Of a DNA stretch of 64,000 bases, positions 10,702 through 19,332 are shown one piece after another. How positions within the stretch are numbered: the first letter of the stretch is position 1; each line of letters opens with the position of its first letter. Below the pieces are notes generated by a model. The model searched no databases. It worked only from the letters and a program-made list of their open reading frames with translations, and was not told where the DNA came from. The stretch comes from Leptospira jelokensis (lineage in GTDB: Bacteria; Spirochaetota; Leptospiria; Leptospirales; Leptospiraceae). The position numbers and the translations under genes are program-made. The DNA is taken from contig NZ_RQGH01000015.1 in the NCBI RefSeq assembly GCF_004769635.1, positions 18,704 to 82,703 of the forward strand, written 5' to 3'.

Positions 10702-12288
10702 TTAGAACTGTTTGGTTTTTGGACTGGACTTTTGTTTTGTTTTTGCATCAGAAACTTTCAGTGTTTCTTTTGCTTCCATATTTTGGATGGTGGTTTCTTC
10801 TTTTGGTTCTTCTTCCTCTTTTGCTTTTTCAACGGGAGGAATTTTCCCTTGTACCAGTTTGCTTAAGTACACATTGATTTCAGGGTCGTTGTCTGTGACC
10901 AGTTGCCAAAACGAGAATCCACCTAAGTCATATTTCCGTAAAAGGTTCATCTTTTCTTCAAAGGCACGTCTATTCATATAGAATGCCACTCGGTCACATC
11001 CACCACTCGTATACCACAAGGAAGGGTCCTCATAAGCGCGGTTTTTGTGAATGTCAGAAAACTTGGAAAGATTTTTCCAATTGGCAACTTTGTTCTCTTC
11101 ATTTAAGATGCGGTTGATGTCTGTGGGTTGGCGGTTTTTATGTGTGCCTGCTTTGATCCTCTGTGCATCAGAATGGTAAATGGCTTTGGCAGAGGCTTTA
11201 CAATTGAGTGCCCAGTCGTAACCATAAGTTGGGATTGCCATATAGAGTTTATGAGTGGGAACTCTTTTTTTCGCGTAAGTGATGATGTCCTTCAACCAGA
11301 CGTTTGGTGCTTGGGGACCTGGGCCTGGGTTATGGTACTTCCTTGGATGGAGTTCATAAGCCATGATTTTAACGCGGTCTGCATGTTTGGCGAGGAATTC
11401 GTAATCATGTGTGGTTGGTCCCCTCCAATTTTCCCGAAAGTCCAAATGGATGGGTTTGGAAAGACCACGGCATTGTAGTTCTTTCTTTTTTGATTTTTCT
11501 GCAGGAGTTTTCGGATGGACAGCAACTGAAATGAGTTTTCCTTTTTTGTGGACTTCTTTGGCAAGGAGTGCAAAAAATTCTTCAAACTTTTCTTTTTTAT
11601 CGCAAGACATCCCTTCGTAATCGATGTCAATCCCATCATACCCATAGGTCATGATTTCGTTTACAATCACTTGGATGTGGTGGTCACGGATATCATTACG
11701 CCCGCCCATCCCAATGTTTTCTTGGATCTTTTCTTTTGGGTTTTCCCAACGAAAGATGGTAGGGATGATTTTTACTTTCGGATTTAACGCACGAAGTTCT
11801 GCAACACGTTCCTTACGTGAAGTGGAGGACCAACTTGAAATGAGTTCCCCATTATTCGAAAGCCCACCCTTCATGGTATAAATAAAGGGATGGATTTCAT
11901 TGTAGAGATGGACCGTTTTTTTCATCGCGGTCCAATCTGTTGACCAAGCAGACGACCGGAAACTCACATTTTCATCGGGTAAAAAGTTTGGGGTTTCCAT
12001 CACTTCTTCTTCTACAGAAGTTGTTGGCTTTGCTTCCATTTGTTCAGAAGTCTCCATTTCGGAGGGGGTGCCAAGGGAGGGAGTGGATGCTTCCACAACA
12101 CTTGGGTTGGTGTTCCCCGTTTTAGGAACGTCTTTTAACACCAAAGTGGAACCCGAATTTTGCATGAGATTCATTCCCAAATAAAACGAAATGGCGGATA
12201 AAAAGAACCAAGAGGCAAATAATAACGAATACTTGGCCACATTCGTAAGGGGGCGTTTGGGGTGATTAGGGGATTGTGATTCAGACAT
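10702..12288 (-). CDS. Membrane-anchored glycoside hydrolase family 18 protein
   Basis: The product is about 528 residues from the ATG at 12286-12288, preceded by AGAAGAAA. It has an N-terminal transmembrane anchor (about 19-40), a low-complexity T/E/S-rich linker to about 105, and a GH18 TIM barrel (about 125-460). The barrel holds GYDGIDIDYEG, the DGxDxDxE motif with the catalytic Glu, and MAYELHPRKYHNPGPGPQAP on a later strand. The C-terminus is K/E/T-rich and probably disordered. GH18 proteins with this layout resemble spore-germination/YaaH-like hydrolases that cut amino-sugar polymers such as chitin or peptidoglycan. A periplasmic cell-wall role is more likely than chitin feeding, but this is inference. 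Confidence 0.85.
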   Translation of the reverse strand: MSESQSPNHPKRPLTNVAKYSLLFASWFFLSAISFYLGMNLMQNSGSTLVLKDVPKTGNTNPSVVEASTPSLGTPSEMETSEQMEAKPTTSVEEEVMETPNFLPDENVSFRSSAWSTDWTAMKKTVHLYNEIHPFIYTMKGGLSNNGELISSWSSTSRKERVAELRALNPKVKIIPTIFRWENPKEKIQENIGMGGRNDIRDHHIQVIVNEIMTYGYDGIDIDYEGMSCDKKEKFEEFFALLAKEVHKKGKLISVAVHPKTPAEKSKKKELQCRGLSKPIHLDFRENWRGPTTHDYEFLAKHADRVKIMAYELHPRKYHNPGPGPQAPNVWLKDIITYAKKRVPTHKLYMAIPTYGYDWALNCKASAKAIYHSDAQRIKAGTHKNRQPTDINRILNEENKVANWKNLSKFSDIHKNRAYEDPSLWYTSGGCDRVAFYMNRRAFEEKMNLLRKYDLGGFSFWQLVTDNDPEINVYLSKLVQGKIPPVEKAKEEEEPKEETTIQNMEAKETLKVSDAKTKQKSSPKTKQF

Positions 12289-12382
12289 ATACGTTTCTTC
12301 TAGATTGATTATCGAACTTGTGAGAAAAAAAGAGTAGAGAATAATCAAATCTCACCCTATCTATCTGTTACCCATGATTTTT

Positions 12383-12421
12383 TAGGAGGGATTCTCTCCT
12401 AGTGAAAATTAGAATGGGAGG
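12383..12421 (+). promoter_or_regulatory. Candidate leader pseudoknot upstream of the queuosine-precursor transporter
   Basis: The leader can form a hairpin TAGGAG (12383-12388) / CTCCTA (12396-12401). The last five loop bases ATTCT (12391-12395) are complementary to AGAAT (12411-12415), just after an A-rich linker and immediately before the GGGAGG Shine-Dalgarno (12416-12421). That is an H-type pseudoknot ending at the ribosome-binding site, the layout used by preQ1 riboswitches, and the downstream gene is a queuosine-precursor transporter. The bases do not match the preQ1-I consensus as I know it, and a five-base pairing can arise by chance in AT-rich DNA. Treat as a hypothesis. Confidence 0.3.
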
Positions 12422-12432
12422 AAAAGAAATCC

Positions 12433-13143
12433 ATGCACGCTTTAAAACAAAAACCAGTGATCCTTTATACTGTATTATTGAGTTTTTTCCTAACCTTTTT
12501 ACTGCTCGCAGAACTCACAGGTAGTAAATTATTTTTTGCCTTCGGGTTTACCATGACCATGGGGGTTATCCCTTTCCCTGTGACCTTTATCATCACTGAT
12601 TTACTGAACGAATACTATGGAAGGAAAGTGGTGCGTGCCACAACCTTTCTTGGGATGGTGATGATTGGATTTGCTTACCTCCTCATTGTCATTGACATCC
12701 AAATCCCGGCAAGTCCCGATTCGCCCATTGATGATGCCTCGTTCGAAAGGGTGTTTGCGAACTCAGGGCTTGTCATCCTAGGTTCCATCATTGCGTATGT
12801 GATTGGGCAGATGATTGACTTACATACCTTTCACTTTTTACGAAAAAAAACGAAAGGAAAACACATTTGGTTGCGTGCGACCGGTTCCACCGTCATCTCC
12901 CAACTCATTGATTCTTATGTGGTGATCTTCATTGCCCTTGGCAAGTACCACCCCGTTCCTAAACTCGTTGCCATTGCCAGTACCAATTTTTTATACAAAA
13001 TGGGAGTGGCCATTCTCATCACACCGATCCTATATGCGATCCATATTTACATCGATCGTTATTTGGGTGAAACCTTAAAGCAGCAGATGTTCAAACAGGC
13101 GATGGAAGAAGAAGGGTATGAATCCACCATCCAACCAGGGTAA
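12433..13143 (+). CDS. yhhQ: Queuosine precursor transporter (VUT/YhhQ family)
   Basis: This is a 236-residue polytopic inner-membrane protein of the COG1738 family. The family core is visible: LLAELTGSKLFF, VIPFPVTFIITDLLNEYYGRK (about 48-68), and ATGSTVISQLIDSYVVIFIALG near the C-terminus. E. coli YhhQ imports the 7-deazaguanine queuosine precursors preQ0/preQ1 for tRNA wobble modification. About six hydrophobic helices are seen. The start is the ATG at 12433 behind GGGAGGAAAAG. The following GDPD gene begins inside its 3' end, so the two probably share an mRNA. Exact substrate (preQ0, preQ1 or queuine) cannot be told from sequence. Confidence 0.9.
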   Translation: MHALKQKPVILYTVLLSFFLTFLLLAELTGSKLFFAFGFTMTMGVIPFPVTFIITDLLNEYYGRKVVRATTFLGMVMIGFAYLLIVIDIQIPASPDSPIDDASFERVFANSGLVILGSIIAYVIGQMIDLHTFHFLRKKTKGKHIWLRATGSTVISQLIDSYVVIFIALGKYHPVPKLVAIASTNFLYKMGVAILITPILYAIHIYIDRYLGETLKQQMFKQAMEEEGYESTIQPG

Positions 13144-13912
13144 ACCCATGTGGAAACCAAGGACCGAAAGGTTACGAACACTTCTTGGAAAAATCCCCGC
13201 AAACATTGGCCACCGTGGGGCAAGAGGCCTTGCGCCTGAAAACACACTTGTGTCCTTTCTTGTCGGATCGGAATCCACTCATTTTTTTGAACTTGATACC
13301 ATGTTATGTGGTTCAGGGGACTTGGTTGTGATCCATGACTTTACTGTCGACCGAACAACCGATGGGAAAGGAAAGGTATCTGATTTCACCTATCGCAAAT
13401 TAGCGGAACTGGATGCTGGTAGTTTTTTTGGAGAGGCATTTGAGGGAGAACAAATTCCCACCCTATCCCAAGTGGTCCAAACCCTTCCTGAAAACACAGT
13501 GTTTGACATAGAACTCAAAAGTGAAGGGAAAACGGAAGAGAGGGAGTCTCTTGCGAAGGCAGTTGTCAAACTCATTCGTAAGTACAATTTGCAAAATCGG
13601 ATTTGGGTGAGTAGTTTTGATTGGGACCTTGTGGACCTTGTGCGAAAGGAAGAACCAGAAGTGCTTCGGGGTCTACTCATTGAAAAAGGAGATATCCTTC
13701 GAAACAATTACATGGAATATGAACCAGATTTGATTTTGCCACACCACTCCCTTTGTTCAAAAGAGTTTGTGGAAATTTGCAAAAACGAAGGGTTACTTGT
13801 CATCCCATACACACCCAATACGGAAGAGGAATGGAAAACCTTAATGGAAGTTGGTGTTTCCGGGATCATCACTGACTACCCGGACAGACTGCTTCTTTAT
13901 TTAGAGAAGTAA
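13118..13912 (+). CDS. Glycerophosphodiester phosphodiesterase
   Basis: The 264-residue product is a GDPD TIM barrel that splits glycerophosphodiesters into sn-glycerol 3-phosphate and an alcohol. The metal/active-site motifs are visible: NIGHRGARGLAPENTL (about 27-42), FFELDTML in place of the usual E-x-D strand, VIHDFTVDRTTDGKG, and VFDIELKSEG later. There is no signal peptide, so it is cytosolic and likely recycles deacylated phospholipid heads. The ATG at 13118 lies inside the transporter gene; the ATG at 13148, right after the transporter stop and with AGGG upstream, is an equally good start. Its 3' end overlaps the convergent VOC gene by 16 bases. Confidence 0.93.
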   Translation: MNPPSNQGKPMWKPRTERLRTLLGKIPANIGHRGARGLAPENTLVSFLVGSESTHFFELDTMLCGSGDLVVIHDFTVDRTTDGKGKVSDFTYRKLAELDAGSFFGEAFEGEQIPTLSQVVQTLPENTVFDIELKSEGKTEERESLAKAVVKLIRKYNLQNRIWVSSFDWDLVDLVRKEEPEVLRGLLIEKGDILRNNYMEYEPDLILPHHSLCSKEFVEICKNEGLLVIPYTPNTEEEWKTLMEVGVSGIITDYPDRLLLYLEK

Positions 13913-14265
13913 ACCCAAACCCAGTTCCCCCAAGGGTCTTCATAGAGGGAATAGGCTTTCGTTGGGTGGGACTGAAGGGTTTTAAATTTTTGTAATTTGG
14001 GATCGTTTTCCATACCTCTTTCCCATTCCAAAGTGATGGTTCCAGGGCGAACAGGGCATCCATCAGTTGGTTTGGAAAATACCATCCTTAATGTACCAAA
14101 GACAAGGAGTTCCGAATGGCCAAAACTTTCTTTCAGAACTTCGCCCCCTACAATGGATTGGTAGAAGTGGAGTGGTTCGGAACAATTTTCGCCACCATCC
14201 AAATTGACGGAATAAAAAGAAAGTGATCTGCTCCCATCGGGAATTTGTTCCAACATAGGTTTCAT
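13897..14265 (-). CDS. VOC (glyoxalase/PhnB-like) family protein
   Basis: This 122-residue protein looks like a single VOC module of the PhnB/3-demethylubiquinone-type branch. LHFYQSIVGGEVLKES resembles the start of the first beta-alpha-beta-beta-beta unit, and KAYSLYEDPWGNWVWVYFS matches the usual D.FGN.W... C-terminal strand pair. These proteins bind a metal or small ligand; no specific reaction can be named. The gene is convergent with GDPD, overlapping by 16 bases, and its start lies head to head with the next membrane gene, leaving no free intergenic space. The fold call is good and the function unknown. Confidence 0.75.
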   Translation of the reverse strand: MKPMLEQIPDGSRSLSFYSVNLDGGENCSEPLHFYQSIVGGEVLKESFGHSELLVFGTLRMVFSKPTDGCPVRPGTITLEWERGMENDPKLQKFKTLQSHPTKAYSLYEDPWGNWVWVYFSK

Positions 14266-15663
14266 CTTGTGATCTTAGACAAAATTTTCCAATCAAATTT
14301 TGAAGAAATACGAAGTAACCAAGGAAAACACTCAAAGTTTTCACTTATCGTTTTTCTCATCTTAGCAAGTACCATCAATTTTTTGTTATGCGAAACAATC
14401 TACTTCCAACCCTTACATTCAGCGGACCAACTTTATAGCCCTTTGGTGGTATTGGATTTCTTCTCTGGGAAAGGGATCACACACTGGTACTTACCACCTT
14501 CCCCTTATTTTTTCCCTGACCTTGTGCTTATGTCGGTTTTGTATCTCGTTCTACCATTTTTGTATTTACCGAGCTTTTATGGAGTGATCCAAATGGTTTT
14601 CGTCACCCTTGGCATCTATTGGGTGTTAAATGAATTCCTTTCCAAACACGAATCACTGTTGTATTTGTTTTATTTCCAAACCTTACTCATTCTTTTTTCC
14701 TTTTTGAGCCACCTTCTTAAGGACAACCCGTTTCCATTTGTGTTCTTTTTTACAAATGCCCACCATAACACGGGTTTCTTTTTTAGTTTATTTTTAGTGA
14801 GTGTCCTTGGATTCAATCTACGAAAAAGAAGTTTGGGCCACGAAGGAAAAAATCGTGATTTGGTTTTTCGTTTATGCCTTTACTGGATTGGGTTTACCGT
14901 TTTATACCTTTCTGATCGGTATTCTTTTTGTATTGGGTTCATTTGTTTTATGACCATTTACCTATTGGAAATCAGAAAGAAAAATGAAATTGGTATCACC
15001 AAACTTCATGGATGGAGACTCACAACTCTTATCTTACTTTTTTTTCTCGTCAATGAATTCCTTTTTTACGGAATCAAACAATCACTCCAAATACCCAATA
15101 GTTTTGGGATATTATTCAATTCCCTCTCGCAAAAATCAGGAGAAAGGATTCTATTTCTATCGGGCACCTATCTTTTGGATGTTTCCAAACACCTATTCTA
15201 TCAGAATGGTTCCTTACTCTTCCTCATATCCCTCAGCCTTTTTACGAGTTTCAAATTTCCTGTTCGCATTCGGATTTTAGTTTTGGTTCTCTTCCCAGTG
15301 CTCCTTCTGTTACTCATTGTTGTGGGAAGGTTCACCTACCTCCACCCGTACCCCATCCGCTATTTGTTCCCGATCTGGTTTTTTTGTTTCCTTGGGATCA
15401 GTTGGTACTTTCAAATCACGATGCACCGCTTCCCCATTAGCCTTTGGTATGTTTGGTTTGCCTTTTGCATCCTTTTCCTCTCTTTTTTTCCGAAACCAAG
15501 GCAAACGGTAAAAGAGTCTCTACTGAAAGAAACCAAGCAGGAAGTTTCCTATGACTTGGAAAAACCCATACGGTTTTGGTCGGAGGGGGAAAAAAAGCCA
15601 ATCCCTGTCGATCATGAAGGGAAACCATACCGCTGGATCACAGGTGCTTTCCATACTCCTTGA
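14245..15663 (+). CDS. Polytopic membrane protein, unknown function
   Basis: I do not recognise a family with certainty. The product is about 470 residues and mostly hydrophobic, with roughly ten to twelve transmembrane helices from about residue 32 onward, a first outer loop of about 45 residues (FQPLHSADQLYSPLVVLDF) and a soluble C-terminal tail. This layout, with an acidic residue in the first big loop, is reminiscent of GT-C type glycosyltransferases or O-antigen-type membrane enzymes, but no diagnostic motif is seen. No ATG precedes the first helix. The TTG at 14245 and the GTG at 14269 are candidate starts; the latter avoids overlap with the divergent VOC gene. The 3' end abuts leuA. 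Confidence 0.65.
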   Translation: MFQHRFHLVILDKIFQSNFEEIRSNQGKHSKFSLIVFLILASTINFLLCETIYFQPLHSADQLYSPLVVLDFFSGKGITHWYLPPSPYFFPDLVLMSVLYLVLPFLYLPSFYGVIQMVFVTLGIYWVLNEFLSKHESLLYLFYFQTLLILFSFLSHLLKDNPFPFVFFFTNAHHNTGFFFSLFLVSVLGFNLRKRSLGHEGKNRDLVFRLCLYWIGFTVLYLSDRYSFCIGFICFMTIYLLEIRKKNEIGITKLHGWRLTTLILLFFLVNEFLFYGIKQSLQIPNSFGILFNSLSQKSGERILFLSGTYLLDVSKHLFYQNGSLLFLISLSLFTSFKFPVRIRILVLVLFPVLLLLLIVVGRFTYLHPYPIRYLFPIWFFCFLGISWYFQITMHRFPISLWYVWFAFCILFLSFFPKPRQTVKESLLKETKQEVSYDLEKPIRFWSEGEKKPIPVDHEGKPYRWITGAFHTP

Positions 15664-15680
15664 CAGAGTTCGGGGAAACT

Positions 15681-17198
15681 ATGATCTGGAAGGAGATGGA
15701 AGATTACGTACGGATTTTTGATACCACTTTGCGCGACGGAGAGCAGTGCCCAGGTGCTGCCATGAGTGAGGATGAGAAGGTAGAAATTGCCGGGCACCTC
15801 GCTCGGATGAAAGTTGATATCATCGAAGCTGGTTTCCCTGTCTCCTCACCCGTACAGTTTAAGGCTGTGGAACGGATTGCCCGTGAAATCGAAGGACCCA
15901 CCATTTGTGGTTTAGCCCGTGCCCTAAGGCCGGATTTAGAAGCCGCAAGAGATGCACTGAAACCTGCCAAGTCCAAACGAATCCATACCTTCATTGCTTC
16001 CTCTCCCATCCATATGAAACACAAATTGGGTAAGTCACCATCTGAGGTGCTTGAAATGGCAAGGATTGCGGTTCGGATGGCAAAAGACTTTGTACCCGAT
16101 GTGGAATTTTCACCAGAAGATGCCACTCGTTCCGAATGGGAGTTCTTACGCGAGTTAGTCGAAGCCGTGATCGAAGAAGGTGCCACTACCATTAATATCC
16201 CAGATACCGTTGGTTACACAACACCACAAGAATACATGGACCTCTTTCGGTTTCTAAAAACCAAGGTAAAGGGAGCTGACAAAGTAATCTTCTCAGCCCA
16301 TTGCCATAATGACTTAGGTCTCGCGGTTGCCAATTCCCTTGCCACAGTGCTTGCAGGTGGACGCCAAATTGAATGTACCATCAATGGGATTGGCGAACGA
16401 GCTGGGAATACCGCCATGGAAGAAGTGGTGATGGCCCTTAAAACAAGAAAAGATACCTTTGGGGTAGAAACAAAAATAGACTCTACTCTCATCACACGTG
16501 GTTCCCATTTGGTAAAAACCATTACGGGGATGGTTGTCCAACCGAACAAAGCCATAGTGGGTGCCAATGCATTTGCTCATGAATCAGGCATCCACCAAGA
16601 CGGTGTGATCAAAAACCGACAAACCTATGAAATCATGACCCCAGAATCCGTCGGCTTAAAATCCAATCGAATGGTGCTTGGCCGCCACTCAGGAAGGGCT
16701 GGATTCAAAGATCGGATCATCCGCATGGGATTTGATCCTAAACCAGAAGAAATCGATAATGCTTACAATCGGTTTTTGGAAATCGCAGACAAAAAAAAGG
16801 AAGTTTTCGATGAAGACATCGCTGCCCTGTTCCAATCTGAAATCAGCCGATCCCAAGTGGATGAAACCTACAGGTTATCTTCCTTTGAACAAAATACCGG
16901 TTCTGACAAAACTCCTTTTGCGAAGGTCACCTTACAAATAAAAGGTGAAACAAAGACAGGAGAAGCAAAAGGGGATGGTCCAGTCGATAGTATCTTCAAA
17001 GCGATTTCTTCTCTGACAGGTCTTTCTCCTTTGCTTTCTCGTCTTGTGATATCCCCCGTTACTGAAGGAACGGATGCCATGGCAGAAGCCTCTGTCACTT
17101 TGGAAGAAGGCGAAAGGCGTGTCGTGGGTAAAGGTGATTCCACTGATATCATTGAAGCTTGTGCCAAAGCATACATCAATGCACTGAACCGGTTGTGA
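15681..17198 (+). CDS. leuA: 2-isopropylmalate synthase
   Basis: LeuA condenses acetyl-CoA with 2-oxoisovalerate, the first committed step of leucine synthesis. From the ATG at 15681 it is 505 residues. FDTTLRDGEQCPGAAM near residue 15 is the HMGL-family signature with the catalytic Arg/Asp, and VIFSAHCHNDLGLAVANS and NGIGERAGNTAMEE carry the metal-binding His pair and the second signature. A C-terminal LeuA dimer/allosteric domain (about 370-500) indicates leucine feedback. The ATG at 15681 has CGGGGAAA at good distance and is preferred over the TTG at 15660 and the ATG at 15696. Leptospira also has CimA-type relatives, but the sequence around the signature fits LeuA. hisC follows after three bases. 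Confidence 0.9.
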   Translation: MIWKEMEDYVRIFDTTLRDGEQCPGAAMSEDEKVEIAGHLARMKVDIIEAGFPVSSPVQFKAVERIAREIEGPTICGLARALRPDLEAARDALKPAKSKRIHTFIASSPIHMKHKLGKSPSEVLEMARIAVRMAKDFVPDVEFSPEDATRSEWEFLRELVEAVIEEGATTINIPDTVGYTTPQEYMDLFRFLKTKVKGADKVIFSAHCHNDLGLAVANSLATVLAGGRQIECTINGIGERAGNTAMEEVVMALKTRKDTFGVETKIDSTLITRGSHLVKTITGMVVQPNKAIVGANAFAHESGIHQDGVIKNRQTYEIMTPESVGLKSNRMVLGRHSGRAGFKDRIIRMGFDPKPEEIDNAYNRFLEIADKKKEVFDEDIAALFQSEISRSQVDETYRLSSFEQNTGSDKTPFAKVTLQIKGETKTGEAKGDGPVDSIFKAISSLTGLSPLLSRLVISPVTEGTDAMAEASVTLEEGERRVVGKGDSTDIIEACAKAYINALNRL

Positions 17199-17201
17199 TG
17201 T

Positions 17202-18296
17202 ATGGATTCAGAAAACAAAAACTTTAACCCCGAGTCTTACATTCGAAAGGAACTTTATTCTTTTTTACCTTACACTCCAGGGGAACAACCAGGACTCACA
17301 ACATCCACCATCAAACTCAATACCAATGAAAACCCATACCCTCCTTCCCCTAAAATCGGTAAGGCGGTAGAAGGAGTTTTGGAAAAGGGATTACTTCGAA
17401 AGTATCCCAATTACCATTCTCGAAAATTACAAGAACTCATTGCCAAGGATTTTGATTTAGACCCAAACCAAATCCTTGTGACGAATGGTTCGGACGAAGC
17501 CTTACGTTTGTTATTCCAAACGTTTGTAGGTCCAGGGGATGTGGTTGTGGCTCCGGATCCCACCTATTCTTATTATCCGGTCCTAACGGAACAAATGATG
17601 GTAGGTGCAAAGTACCTAGCAATCCCTGTTTTAGAAAATCTGCATTTTGATTTGGAAGCATTAAAAAAAAGTAAAGGCAAATTACTTTGTTTTGCACACC
17701 CCAACGCTCCCACTGGGATTGCAGAACCAAAAGAGGAATTACTCGCACTTGTGAAATCCTTCAATGGACTTGTCCTTTCCGATGAGGCTTACATTGATTT
17801 TGCGGCCCCAGATACAAGTTTGATTCCACATACCAAAGACCATCCCAATCTACTAGTTTCCAGAACCTTTTCGAAATCATATGCTCTCGCAGGACTCCGA
17901 GTTGGATACATTGTGGGATCATTGGAAACCATCGCCTGGATACGAAAACTCAAAGATTCCTATAATGTTGGTATCCTTGACCAAGTGATTGCAGAAACAT
18001 CTTATGCTGATAAGGATTATTTCCTAGAAAAAAGAAATCTTGTGATCCAAGAAAGATCGAGACTCAAATCAAATTTGGAATCCCTTGGATTTACGATACC
18101 TGATTCTTCTACGAATTTTTTATTTTGCAAACCCAAACCAGGTGTGTCACCAGAACATTTGTACCTTTCCTTAAAGGAAAAAAACATCCTGATTCGTTAT
18201 TTTTCTTACGGTATCTGTAAGGACTACATCCGGATCACCATCGGTACAAAGGAAGAAAACGATACTCTGTTCCAAACCATCCAAACGTTTCTCTAA
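17202..18296 (+). CDS. hisC: Histidinol-phosphate aminotransferase
   Basis: The 364-residue product is a fold-type I PLP aminotransferase of the HisC subfamily, converting imidazole-acetol phosphate and glutamate to histidinol phosphate. KLNTNENPYPPSPK at the N-terminus, VTNGSDEALRLLFQTF, FAHPNAPTG, LSDEAYIDFA and the PLP-lysine stretch VSRTFSKSYALAGLRVGY are all in place. It begins three bases after the leuA stop, so a leucine and a histidine gene appear co-transcribed; HisC can also act on aromatic amino-acid precursors. A strong hairpin follows at 18301-18334. Confidence 0.93.
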   Translation: MDSENKNFNPESYIRKELYSFLPYTPGEQPGLTTSTIKLNTNENPYPPSPKIGKAVEGVLEKGLLRKYPNYHSRKLQELIAKDFDLDPNQILVTNGSDEALRLLFQTFVGPGDVVVAPDPTYSYYPVLTEQMMVGAKYLAIPVLENLHFDLEALKKSKGKLLCFAHPNAPTGIAEPKEELLALVKSFNGLVLSDEAYIDFAAPDTSLIPHTKDHPNLLVSRTFSKSYALAGLRVGYIVGSLETIAWIRKLKDSYNVGILDQVIAETSYADKDYFLEKRNLVIQERSRLKSNLESLGFTIPDSSTNFLFCKPKPGVSPEHLYLSLKEKNILIRYFSYGICKDYIRITIGTKEENDTLFQTIQTFL

Positions 18297-18300
18297 AACA

Positions 18301-18334
18301 AAACCCAAGAAAACTTTTGTTCTCTTGGGTTTTT
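18301..18334. terminator. Intrinsic terminator after leuA-hisC
   Basis: AACCCAAGA pairs with TCTTGGGTT around a 12-14 base loop, followed at once by TTTTT on the plus strand. It sits five bases after the hisC stop. The opposite strand lacks an equally long T run right after the stem, but the region down to 18400 is T-rich on the plus strand. Confidence 0.8.
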
Positions 18335-18402
18335 GATTTCGGGTTCATAGTTTTTTCTTTAATTTTTTTTATTGGAACTTTTTTATATTTTTGATCCAAT
18401 AC

Positions 18403-18804
18403 TTAAGAAGTTCGAATTTCTATTTTTGTTTTTTTCGGTTCAACCTTAGGAAGGGTTAGTTCCAGAATTCCGTTTTTGATTTTTGCGATCGCGTTTTCTG
18501 AATCTACCGCTTTGCCTATCGTAAACCTTCTTTGGTAATTCCCTTCTCTGTATTCCGCCAACCGAACTTGTCCTCTTTCCACGGTTGGGATTTGGAACTT
18601 TCCTTCGAGGAGCAGTTGGTCCTTTTCGATGGTGATTCCAACAGATGTTTCATCTACACCTGGCATTTCCACTCGAAAGAGTAACGAGTTTTCGGTTTCG
18701 TAAACATCAACATTAGGAGAATATACTTTTACTTGTGGTTTTACTTCTGTAACTTCTCTTTTTCCATCTACTTCTTGTTTGGTTTCTTTTGTTAATGCAT
18801 TCAT
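18403..18804 (-). CDS. Small heat-shock protein, Hsp20/alpha-crystallin family (downstream copy)
   Basis: This 133-residue ATP-independent chaperone holds unfolding proteins under stress. The alpha-crystallin domain spans about 30-130: VDVYETENSLLFRVEMPGVDE opens it, REGNYQRRFTIGKAVDSENAIAKIKNGILELTLPK closes it with the conserved A-x-x-x-N-G-x-L motif, and a C-terminal I-x-I-like end (TKIEIRTS) follows. It lies 12 bases after the first hsp20 and shares its promoter. Paired hsp20 genes of different sequence are typical of Leptospira and may form mixed oligomers. Confidence 0.93.
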   Translation of the reverse strand: MNALTKETKQEVDGKREVTEVKPQVKVYSPNVDVYETENSLLFRVEMPGVDETSVGITIEKDQLLLEGKFQIPTVERGQVRLAEYREGNYQRRFTIGKAVDSENAIAKIKNGILELTLPKVEPKKTKIEIRTS

Positions 18805-18816
18805 GTCCGATTCTCC

Positions 18817-19260
18817 TTATCCTAAACTGATGGAAACTTTTTTCGGTTTGTCTTCTTCTCTTCTTGGTAGGTGAATGTTCAATATTCCATTCACATACTT
18901 TGCTGAAACTTGGTCTTGGTTCACTCGGAATGGGAGTTCTAACCTTCTATGGAATTCTCCATGGAAAATTTCCCTTCTATGAACTTCAGTCCCTTCTGCT
19001 AGTTCTTCCATTTTTTTCTTTCCATGGATAGATAAGATATGGTCTTTCACGCTGATATCAATTTGGTCCGTGTCCACTCCTGGCAAAAGACAAGTCACAA
19101 GGGCTTCGTCTTCTTTTGTGTACACATTCACTGGAGGAAAATGCGAGGAACTTCCGAATTGGTCATCCAAGATGGATCGAGTCAACTCATCGTTCAAACG
19201 ATCAAAATCTCTCCAAAACTGGTTTGCTTTCGTTTGTGGGTCTAAAATTCGAAATAACAT
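18817..19260 (-). CDS. Small heat-shock protein, Hsp20/alpha-crystallin family (promoter-proximal copy)
   Basis: The product is 147 residues with an N-terminal arm (1-40), then an alpha-crystallin domain from about 41 (FPPVNVYTKEDEALVTCLLPGVD) to about 140, with VSAKYVNGILNIHLPR carrying the A-x-x-x-N-G-x-L signature. It acts as a cytosolic holdase. The start ATG at 19258-19260 is preceded by AAGGAG eight bases upstream. Upstream lie a perfect -35 box, a -10 box with a 17-base spacer, and two CIRCE-like operators, so HrcA control of both hsp20 genes is likely. Confidence 0.94.
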   Translation of the reverse strand: MLFRILDPQTKANQFWRDFDRLNDELTRSILDDQFGSSSHFPPVNVYTKEDEALVTCLLPGVDTDQIDISVKDHILSIHGKKKMEELAEGTEVHRREIFHGEFHRRLELPFRVNQDQVSAKYVNGILNIHLPRREEDKPKKVSISLG

Positions 19261-19273
19261 GCAAAATCTCCTT

Positions 19274-19300
19274 TTGGCACTCTTATTCGTAGCCTGCTAT
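19274..19300. promoter_or_regulatory. Second, weaker CIRCE-like operator
   Basis: TTGGCACTC, nine bases, GCCTGCTAT. Against the CIRCE consensus TTAGCACTC-N9-GAGTGCTAA the left arm matches 8 of 9 and the right arm 6 of 9. It lies between the stronger copy and the hsp20 Shine-Dalgarno, within the 5' leader. It could be a decayed duplicate or a second HrcA site. Confidence 0.45.
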
Positions 19301-19305
19301 TTTCA

Positions 19306-19332
19306 TTAGCACTCTACATCTTTGACTGCCAA
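19306..19332. promoter_or_regulatory. CIRCE operator (HrcA binding site) over the hsp20 promoter
   Basis: TTAGCACTC (19306-19314), a nine-base spacer and GACTGCCAA (19324-19332). The left arm is a perfect CIRCE half and the right arm matches 7 of 9. The N9 spacing is exact. It overlaps the -10 and spacer of the hsp20 promoter, so bound HrcA would block RNA polymerase. CIRCE/HrcA is the known repressor system of groE and dnaK operons in Leptospira and many other bacteria; its use on hsp20 here is inferred from the sequence. Confidence 0.75.
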
